Under the pieces are notes generated by a model, which was given only the letters and a program-made list of their open reading frames with translations, made no database searches and had not been told where the DNA came from. A program made the translations under genes and the position numbers. Of a stretch of DNA of 15,351 bases, positions 1 to 6,083 are shown piece by piece. Numbering within the stretch: the stretch's first letter is position 1; each line of letters opens with the position of its first letter. The DNA is from Nitrospirota bacterium (GTDB taxonomy: Bacteria > Nitrospirota > Thermodesulfovibrionia > Thermodesulfovibrionales > JdFR-88), in the NCBI GenBank assembly GCA_021790695.1, contig JAJYGJ010000230.1:1-15351 (forward strand), given 5' to 3'.

Positions 1-173
1 ACGGCTGTCCCAAGCACGTAAGGCCGATCATAAACCAGCACTCTTTTGCGCTCCTCATGTATAACGGGCTTACCTCGGCCATAGCGGACGCGGCCGAACT
101 CAACGAGGTCTCAAAGACGATAGACGTTATTACGGGCAGGACGCTTTACGCCCACTCATACCTGGAGATGTAG
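1..173 (+). CDS. acsE: Methyltetrahydrofolate:corrinoid iron-sulfur protein methyltransferase, C-terminal fragment
   Basis: The open frame enters from the left edge (codons in phase from base 3) and ends at TAG 171-173, giving the last 56 residues. The fragment contains a GLTSAIADA stretch followed by a terminal helix. This resembles the end of AcsE/MeTr, where a GLxSAIADA motif closes the pterin-binding TIM barrel. AcsE moves the methyl group of methyl-tetrahydrofolate onto the cobalt of the corrinoid iron-sulfur protein. That protein's subunits are encoded immediately downstream, with a gap of only 15 bp, so co-transcription is likely. The family call rests on a short fragment plus context. 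Another pterin-dependent methyltransferase of the same fold cannot be excluded. The start and catalytic residues lie outside the window. Confidence 0.75.
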   Translation, partial: GCPKHVRPIINQHSFALLMYNGLTSAIADAAELNEVSKTIDVITGRTLYAHSYLEM

Positions 174-188
174 GAGGGAGGTTTAACC

Positions 189-1136
189 ATGCCGTTTACG
201 CCGCCGAAGGAAAGTTTTAGCGGAAAGATATGCGAGATAGGCATTGGCCGCGGAGACGGGACCGTGAGCCTGGGCGGGCAAAGCGTAATGCCCTTTCACT
301 CATTCGAGGGGGCTGCCCCTGGAAAACCGGCGATCGCCTTCGAGGTACAGGACGTGCCGCCGGACGACTGGCCGGAGACCGTAAAAGACGTCTTCAGGGA
401 TGTCTCTGGCGACCCGGTCACCTGGGCGGCCTACTGCCAGGACAGCCTGGGGGCGGACGCCATAGCCCTGAGGCTGGCCGGCACGCATCCCGACAGGGGC
501 GACATAAGCGCGGAGCGGGCTGCCGAAACGGTAAGCAGGATGCTGGCCGCCATCAAGGTGCCCCTCATAATACTGGGCTCAAACCATGCCGAAAAGGACA
601 CCTCGGTGCTTGTCAGGGCCGCGGAGGCCGCCAAGCAGACAAACTCCGTCATCGGGAAGGCCCAGGAGGCCAATTACAAGACCATAGCGGCGGCGGCCAT
701 GGCAAACGATTTGAAACTCATCGCCATGAGCGAGCTTGACATAAACCTCTCAAAACAGTTGAACATCCTTATCACGCAGATGGGCTTCGACAGGGAGAAG
801 CTGATAACCGACCCGATGTCTTCGGCCTTGAGTTACGGCCTTGAGTACACGTATTCGGTGATGGAGAGGATAAGGCTGGCGGCCCTGGCCCAGAACGATC
901 CCACCCTTCAGACCCCGATGCTGGCGGATGTGGGCATGTATGTATGGAAGGTCAAGGAGACACAGGCCCCGGAGGCCGACCTGCCGGAATGGGGCGAACT
1001 GGGCAGAAGGGGTGTCGCCTGGGAGGCCGTGACCGCCTCCGCCTTTCTTGTCTCGGGGGCCGATCTGCTGATAATGAGGCATCCCGACGCCGCAGGCGCG
1101 GTCAAAAAGTTCATGGCCGAGATGGAGGTCCAATAA
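189..1136 (+). CDS. acsD: CO dehydrogenase/acetyl-CoA synthase delta subunit (corrinoid iron-sulfur protein small subunit)
   Basis: A 315-residue protein, the usual length for the small subunit of the corrinoid iron-sulfur protein (CFeSP). It forms a TIM barrel that pairs with AcsC and helps cap the cobamide carrying the methyl group from methyl-tetrahydrofolate to acetyl-CoA synthase. Family-like features are the N-terminal GKICEIGIG strand, a barrel strand around residues 125-132 (PLIILGSN), and the C-terminal WEAVTASAFLVSGAD stretch. No cysteine cluster is expected or seen. The ATG is preceded by a strong GGAGGGAGG ribosome-binding site at 173-181. The stop is one base from the acsC start, the tight coupling expected for two subunits of one heterodimer. 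No sign of truncation. Confidence 0.95.
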   Translation: MPFTPPKESFSGKICEIGIGRGDGTVSLGGQSVMPFHSFEGAAPGKPAIAFEVQDVPPDDWPETVKDVFRDVSGDPVTWAAYCQDSLGADAIALRLAGTHPDRGDISAERAAETVSRMLAAIKVPLIILGSNHAEKDTSVLVRAAEAAKQTNSVIGKAQEANYKTIAAAAMANDLKLIAMSELDINLSKQLNILITQMGFDREKLITDPMSSALSYGLEYTYSVMERIRLAALAQNDPTLQTPMLADVGMYVWKVKETQAPEADLPEWGELGRRGVAWEAVTASAFLVSGADLLIMRHPDAAGAVKKFMAEMEVQ

Positions 1137-1137
1137 G

Positions 1138-2478
1138 ATGGCGCTGACAGGAGTCGAGATATTCAAGCTGCTTCCAAAGACCAATTGCAAGAAGTGCGGC
1201 CAGCCCACCTGCCTGGCCTTCGCCATGAAGCTTGCCCAGCGGCAGACCTCCCTGGACAAATGCCCCGACGTCTCGGAAGAGGCCAAGGAGAAGCTCGGCG
1301 CGGCTTCGGCGCCGCCCATAAGGCCCATAACGCTGGGAACGGGCGCGAAATGCGTCAAGATGGGCGAGGAGATGGTGCTCTTCAGGCACGAAAAGAAGTT
1401 CGTAAACCCGTGCGCGTTCGCGGTTGAGATAAAAGATACCCTTGCCACGGCCGATGCCGAAAGGAAGATGGAAGAGGCCGCCGCTTCGGAGATAGACAGG
1501 GTCGGACAGAAACTCCGCGTGGACGCGCTATACCTTTCGAACGATTCCGGGGACCCGGCGCGGTTCCTGGAACTGGCCAGGCTTGCCAGTACAAAGGCCC
1601 CCGATCTTCCGGTCATCCTGGGTACGGTCAATCCCGATGCCGCGGAAGGGGCCCTGGGGACGCTGGCCGGGAAGAAGGCCGTCCTCTACGGGGCGAACGC
1701 CGGCAATATTTCCGCCATGGCGGAAAAGGCGAAGGCCGCGAAGGCGACCCTGGGCATTGCCGCCAAAAATATGGACGAGCTTTGCGAGCTGACCGAAAAG
1801 GCAAAATCGCTGGGCGTCGAGGACATGGTGCTCGATTCGGGCGCCAGGAGCGCGGGCGAGATTTTGAGGGACAACACGTACATGAGGAGGGCCGCGCTCA
1901 AGAAGAATTTCAAGCCCCTGGGCTTCCCCGTCATCACCTTTGCAAACAGGGCGGACGGCATGCTGGAGACCCTGGTGGCAGGTCTCGGGGTGGAAAAATA
2001 CGCCTCGATCGTCGTCATGAACGAAGCGGAAAGATGGAAAAACCTGGCCCTCTTTTCCCTGAGGCAGAACATCTATACCGACCCCCAGGTGCCGATGCAG
2101 GTGCAGCAGAAGATATACAAGATCGGGGAGCCGGGGCCGAAAGCGCCCTTCCTCATCACGACCAATTTCTCGCTCACCTTTTTCATAGTCTCGGGCGAGA
2201 TAGAAAACAGCAAGGTCGCGTGCCGTCTTGCCGTGATGGACTCCGAGGGGCTTTCCGTTCTGACCGCATGGGCCGCGGGCAAATTCACCGCGGGAAAGAT
2301 CGCCCAGTTCATAGGGGAAAGCGGCATAGAGGGCGAGCTTGAGCAGCGGGAGCTTGTCATACCGGGCTATGTCGCCATCCTGAGCGGCGCGATAGAGGAC
2401 AAGCTGCCGGGATGGAAGATCACGGTCGGCCCGCGCGAGGCCAACGGCCTGCCCGCGTTCCTGAAGGCGAGGGGCTGA
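1138..2478 (+). CDS. acsC: CO dehydrogenase/acetyl-CoA synthase gamma subunit (corrinoid iron-sulfur protein large subunit)
   Basis: The large subunit of the CFeSP, 446 residues, full length. The N-terminal domain has the single [4Fe-4S] motif Cys17-x2-Cys20-x4-Cys25-x16-Cys42, which receives the electron for reductive reactivation of Co(II) to Co(I). A central TIM barrel follows. The C-terminal domain (about residues 330-446) begins with TTNFSLTFF and is the cobamide-binding domain of the family. Together with AcsD it accepts the methyl group from AcsE and hands it to the A-cluster of AcsB. It starts at the ATG one base after the acsD stop, so it is probably translationally coupled. The separate reductive activator sometimes found in such loci (AcsV/RACo type) is not in this window. 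Confidence 0.97.
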   Translation: MALTGVEIFKLLPKTNCKKCGQPTCLAFAMKLAQRQTSLDKCPDVSEEAKEKLGAASAPPIRPITLGTGAKCVKMGEEMVLFRHEKKFVNPCAFAVEIKDTLATADAERKMEEAAASEIDRVGQKLRVDALYLSNDSGDPARFLELARLASTKAPDLPVILGTVNPDAAEGALGTLAGKKAVLYGANAGNISAMAEKAKAAKATLGIAAKNMDELCELTEKAKSLGVEDMVLDSGARSAGEILRDNTYMRRAALKKNFKPLGFPVITFANRADGMLETLVAGLGVEKYASIVVMNEAERWKNLALFSLRQNIYTDPQVPMQVQQKIYKIGEPGPKAPFLITTNFSLTFFIVSGEIENSKVACRLAVMDSEGLSVLTAWAAGKFTAGKIAQFIGESGIEGELEQRELVIPGYVAILSGAIEDKLPGWKITVGPREANGLPAFLKARG

Positions 2479-2518
2479 TTTTTTCGGGGTTTTGCCGGAT
2501 CGAAAAAAAGGCATGAAA

Positions 2519-2563
2519 GATTTCGCGATAAAGATTTTCGTTATACAAATTTTCGTGATACAA
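2519..2563 (+). repeat. Three imperfect tandem copies of an AT-rich ~15-bp motif upstream of the nuoE-like gene
   Basis: Within the 111-bp gap between acsC and the NuoE-like gene, three adjacent blocks share the core ATTTCGnnATA: 2519-2532 (GATTTCGCGATAAA), 2533-2548 (GATTTTCGTTATACAA) and 2549-2563 (ATTTTCGTGATACAA). The last two differ by few bases. The spacing of about one and a half helical turns and the AT-richness, in a GC-rich region, suggest either a protein-binding array or a decayed microsatellite-like repeat. TATACA at 2542-2547 could be a -10 element, but I see no good -35 at the right distance. The function is inference. Confidence 0.45.
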
Positions 2564-2589
2564 GGGGAGCAGACGGAGGTTTCGTAAAG

Positions 2590-3090
2590 ATGGAAGAAAA
2601 GGACATCGATGCGCTTTACGGGGAAGTGGGCGGGATACTCACGGATGAGCAGAAGAAAAGGGGCGTGCTCATCCATGCCCTTCAGCAGATACAGAGGGAG
2701 CATAATTATCTGCCGGAGGACAAGCTGAAGGGGCTTTCGAAAAAACTTGGCGTCCCCCTTGCCGATATTTACAGCACAGCCTCTTTTTACAAGCATTTCT
2801 ATTTCAAACCCCGGGGCAGGAACATAGTCTGCGTTTGCACCGGCACGGCATGCCACGTGAGGGGCGCTTCAAAGGTGCTCCGGAAGGTGGAGGAGGAATT
2901 CGGGGTGAAGGAGGGAGAGACGACGTCTGATATGTCCATGACCCTGGAGACCGTCGGTTGTGTCGGATGCTGCGGCCTGGCCCCCATTGTAACGATAAAC
3001 GACGAGGTCATGGGCGAGGTGGACCCCGCGAAGATAGACGGGATCATCGGCAGGGTTAAAAGCGGGGACATGATCAAAGGCAGGGGCTAA
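2590..3090 (+). CDS. NuoE/HydC-like [2Fe-2S] thioredoxin-fold subunit
   Basis: A 166-residue protein with the full NuoE (24-kDa) pattern: an N-terminal helical bundle (about 1-75), then a thioredoxin-like ferredoxin domain whose [2Fe-2S] ligands are Cys83-x4-Cys88 and Cys124-x3-Cys128 (CTGTAC and CVGCC contexts). The length matches NuoE of complex I and HydC of bifurcating hydrogenases. In those enzymes it passes electrons to or from the FMN of the NuoF/HydB partner, which is the next gene here, 10 bp downstream. The GGAGG at 2576-2580 is a reasonable ribosome-binding site. No membrane Nuo subunits are nearby, so a soluble cytoplasmic complex is inferred rather than respiratory complex I. I leave the gene symbol empty because nuoE and hydC cannot be distinguished from sequence. 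Confidence 0.93.
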   Translation: MEEKDIDALYGEVGGILTDEQKKRGVLIHALQQIQREHNYLPEDKLKGLSKKLGVPLADIYSTASFYKHFYFKPRGRNIVCVCTGTACHVRGASKVLRKVEEEFGVKEGETTSDMSMTLETVGCVGCCGLAPIVTINDEVMGEVDPAKIDGIIGRVKSGDMIKGRG

Positions 3091-3100
3091 GGAGGCGCGC

Positions 3101-5440
3101 ATGGAGAAACTGAAAAACATTGATGATATGCGGGCGCTCAGGCAGAGGCTCGATGCGGAGATGTTTGACCCGGGCAAGCCCAGGGCGAGGGTCTGCTGCG
3201 GCACCGCTTGCTCCGCATCCGGCTCGCACGGAGTCGTCGATGCGATCAAGGAGGATGCCGCGAGGCGCGGCATTGAACTGGAGATAGTAAGGACCGGATG
3301 CCAGGGCATGTGCCAGAAAGGCCCGGTCATGAAGATAGAGCCGGAGGGCATCTTCTACCAGAGGGTAAGGCCCGTTCAGATACCGCCCCTGGTGAGTCAT
3401 ACGCTTCTCGGCAAGACGCCGTACAGGCAGGCCCTTTACAGGCGCGACATTCTGAGCGAGCCCATACCGGAGATGCTCGATCTGCCCTTCTACAGGAAGC
3501 AGACGAGGATCGTGCTCGGCATGAACGAAAAGATAGACCCCACGAATATCCTGCACTACATAGCGGCGGGCGGTTACAAGGCGTTGGAGAAAGCGCTTTT
3601 CACCATGACGCCTGACCAGGTCCTGGCCGAGGTCGACAAGGCGGACCTTCGCGGCAGGGGCGGCGCGGGCTTCCCCGCGGGCAAGAAGTGGCGGCATGTA
3701 AAGAGCGCCCCCGAGCAACCGAAATTCGTGATCGCAAACGGCGACGAGGGAGACCCCGGGGCCTTCATGGACAGGTCCGTCATGGAAGGCAATCCGCACA
3801 GCCTTTTCGAGGGCATGCTGCTTTGCGCTTACGCCATCGGCGCAAGATACGGTTTCGTTTACGTCAGGCATGAGTACCCGCTTGCGGTCACCAACTTGAA
3901 GCTCGCGATCAGGCAGGCCGAAGAACTGGGCCTCCTGGGAAACAATATCCTCGGCACGGATTTCTGCTTCCACCTGGGCGTGCGCGAGGGCGCCGGGGCC
4001 TTCGTATGCGGCGAGTCTACGGCGCTTGTGGTCTCCATCGAGGGCGGGCGCGGGTTCCCGAGGCCGAGGCCCCCGAGGCTTTCCGAGCGGGGCGGCGGCG
4101 TATGGGGCTACCCCAGCAACCTCAACAACATAGAGACGTACGCCTGTATCGCGCCGATAATCGAGAACGGGGCCGACTGGTTCAGGGGCATCGGCACGGA
4201 GAACTCGCCGGGCACCAAGGTTTTCGCGCTTACGGGCAAGGTCAAGAACACGGGGCTTGTGGAAGTCCCCATGGGGATGACCCTGCGGGAGATCATATAC
4301 GACATAGGCGGCGGGATCATAGGCGACAGGAACCTGAAGGCGGTCCAGACCGGGGGCCCTTCGGGCGGCTGTCTGCCCGCCAGCTATCTGGACCTCAAAG
4401 TCGATTTCGACTCGCTCCGGAAGGCGGGCTCCATGATGGGCTCCGGCGGCATGGTCGTCATGGACGAGGGCACCTGCATGGTGGACGTGGCCAAATACTT
4501 CCTCTCCTTCACGCAGTCCGAGTCCTGCGGCAAGTGCCCCCCGTGCAGGATAGGCACCTACCAGATGCTAGGTATACTTGAGAGGATAACCTCGGGACGG
4601 GGGGAGCCCGGCGACATAGAGAGGCTTCTTGAGGCGGGCAGGATGGTGCAGGAAGGGTCGCTCTGCGGCCTGGGCCAGAGCGCGCCAAATCCGGTGCTGA
4701 GCGCGATAAGGCATTTCAGGGAGGAATACGAGGAGCACATCCACGACAACTACTGCAGGGCCGGGGTCTGCAAAGGCATGGGGGCGTTCGTCATCGATAC
4801 CACTCAGTGCATCCGGTGCGGCCTCTGCAAGCGGGCCTGCGCCCACGACGCCGTCAAGGAGGGCAGGGAAGAATACTTCATAGACCGGGACTACTGCCGG
4901 CAGTGCAGGGCGTGCTTTGATGCCTGCCCGGTGGGCGCGGTGAAGATAAGAAAGCAGTCCGTTGCCAGACTCGAAAAAGAGTTCGGAATCCCTTCGGACA
5001 AGATGGAGACCCTTGAAAAGAGGGCCGGCACGATACTTAAGGACCTTGTTAAGGCAAAGCCCGTGAAGATGGTGACCTGCAAGGAGACCGCTATCGCCGC
5101 CGACGCGATCAGGATGATGGACGGCGAGAACGTGGGCTCGATACTCGTTTTAAACGATGAGGGGAAACTTGCCGGCATATTCACGGAGAGGGACGTAATG
5201 CACTGCTCCGCCAAAAACGTCCGGCTCGGGCAAAAGACGATAAAGGACGTGATGTCCCATGACCCCGTGGCGCTGGAGGCGGCAACGGACATAGGCGTCG
5301 CCTTAAACCTCATGTCCGAGATGAAGATAAGACACCTGCCGGTCGTGGAGGACGGAAAGGTGACGGGCATGGTCTCCTACAGGGACCTTGTCTCGTACCT
5401 GCTGCCTGAGGTCGACTCCATGGCCGAGGACATACACTAG
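3101..5440 (+). CDS. HydB/NuoF-like NAD(P)-binding flavoprotein with C-terminal CBS-domain pair
   Basis: A 779-residue multidomain subunit. In order: a thioredoxin-like [2Fe-2S] domain (Cys32-x4-Cys37, Cys67-x3-Cys71); the NuoF 51-kDa core with FMN loop GRGGAGFP at 185-192, NGDEGDPG at 213-220 and the nucleotide-site loop CGESTAL at 303-309; an SLBB region; the [4Fe-4S] motif CGKCPPC at 476-482 with Cys522; a 2x[4Fe-4S] ferredoxin (Cys570/573/576/580 and 599/602/605/609); and a CBS pair from about 650 to 770. Domains up to about residue 620 match HydB of electron-bifurcating hydrogenases (the Bfu-type arrangement), which complex I NuoF lacks. The CBS tail, with adenosine-binding type motifs GIFTERD (Asp698) and GMVSYRD (Asp762), is extra and suggests control by adenine nucleotides. 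The ribosome-binding site is AAGGAGG. Position 306 is Ser where NuoF usually has Glu. Confidence 0.93.
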   Translation: MEKLKNIDDMRALRQRLDAEMFDPGKPRARVCCGTACSASGSHGVVDAIKEDAARRGIELEIVRTGCQGMCQKGPVMKIEPEGIFYQRVRPVQIPPLVSHTLLGKTPYRQALYRRDILSEPIPEMLDLPFYRKQTRIVLGMNEKIDPTNILHYIAAGGYKALEKALFTMTPDQVLAEVDKADLRGRGGAGFPAGKKWRHVKSAPEQPKFVIANGDEGDPGAFMDRSVMEGNPHSLFEGMLLCAYAIGARYGFVYVRHEYPLAVTNLKLAIRQAEELGLLGNNILGTDFCFHLGVREGAGAFVCGESTALVVSIEGGRGFPRPRPPRLSERGGGVWGYPSNLNNIETYACIAPIIENGADWFRGIGTENSPGTKVFALTGKVKNTGLVEVPMGMTLREIIYDIGGGIIGDRNLKAVQTGGPSGGCLPASYLDLKVDFDSLRKAGSMMGSGGMVVMDEGTCMVDVAKYFLSFTQSESCGKCPPCRIGTYQMLGILERITSGRGEPGDIERLLEAGRMVQEGSLCGLGQSAPNPVLSAIRHFREEYEEHIHDNYCRAGVCKGMGAFVIDTTQCIRCGLCKRACAHDAVKEGREEYFIDRDYCRQCRACFDACPVGAVKIRKQSVARLEKEFGIPSDKMETLEKRAGTILKDLVKAKPVKMVTCKETAIAADAIRMMDGENVGSILVLNDEGKLAGIFTERDVMHCSAKNVRLGQKTIKDVMSHDPVALEAATDIGVALNLMSEMKIRHLPVVEDGKVTGMVSYRDLVSYLLPEVDSMAEDIH

Positions 5441-5454
5441 GAGCCAGGGTTCAA

Positions 5455-6036
5455 ATGGAAGAGAAGAAAGACAAAAAGGAACAGAAGGTTGAGGAGATAA
5501 AGGCCGCCGCGATGAATATGGGCTGTCCTGTCCTCGGGGCCCTTTATTACGTCTCCGGTTTTTTGGAGGGCCCCATGTGCGGCAAGTGCATGCCGTGCTC
5601 CCTGGGCAGTTTCGAGGCCAAAAGGAGACTGGAGAATATCGCCGGGGGACACGGCACTTCCGCGGACCTTTCGGCGCTGAGCCGGATTGCCGGGGACATG
5701 CTCGAGGCCTCGATGTGCAAGAAGGGCAAGGACACGGCGCGCTTCCTGCTTGAGTGGATCGCGGCGGACGCGTTCCGCCCGCATCTGGAGGGCATATGCC
5801 CCGAAGGCAAGTGCGAGGCGCTGACCGAGTACAGGGTTGTCCCGCAGGCATGCTCGATGTGCGGCCTTTGCATGGACGCCTGCGCGCACGGCGCGATACT
5901 GGGGGAGAAAAGAAAGCCGTTTTTGAGCGGCTATTCGCCTTTCGAGATCAGACAGAAGCGCTGCGTCAAGTGCGGCGAGTGCCTGCGCGTCTGCTCCGAG
6001 GGCGCAATCGAGGTCGTGGACGCGGCCCGCAAATGA
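5455..6036 (+). CDS. Stand-alone NuoF C-terminal-like iron-sulfur domain fused to a 2x[4Fe-4S] ferredoxin
   Basis: A 193-residue protein without flavin or nucleotide-binding domains. Residues 42-48 read CGKCMPC and Cys88 lies further on, the same pattern as the NuoF N3-cluster domain (compare CGKCPPC at 476-482 and Cys522 of the preceding gene product). A Cys115/Cys120 pair follows, then two ferredoxin motifs: Cys133/136/139/143 and Cys170/173/176/180. The order and spacing mirror the last 150 or so residues before the CBS pair in the upstream subunit, so it looks like a duplicated, detached C-terminus of that protein. It begins 14 bp after the upstream stop and lies inside the module, so it is probably an electron-wire subunit of the same complex. 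The N-terminus is lysine/glutamate-rich. I do not know a named family for exactly this architecture; the role is inferred. Confidence 0.85.
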   Translation: MEEKKDKKEQKVEEIKAAAMNMGCPVLGALYYVSGFLEGPMCGKCMPCSLGSFEAKRRLENIAGGHGTSADLSALSRIAGDMLEASMCKKGKDTARFLLEWIAADAFRPHLEGICPEGKCEALTEYRVVPQACSMCGLCMDACAHGAILGEKRKPFLSGYSPFEIRQKRCVKCGECLRVCSEGAIEVVDAARK

Positions 6037-6083
6037 GACTGCAAAATCCGTTGGCGATAAGCCCGAATTGAGGAGGATTTTCG

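Noticed and set aside
2479..2509. Inverted repeat TTTTTTCG / CGAAAAAA after acsC as a terminator
   Set aside because: The stem is mostly A-T pairs around a 14-base loop with no T-run after it; too weak to call.
750..2856. Long minus-strand open frames opposite acsD/acsC, and a 767-codon one opposite cooS
   Set aside because: They are antisense to genes with clear family motifs and have low-complexity, His/Arg/Gly-rich translations with no recognisable domains; a result of high GC.
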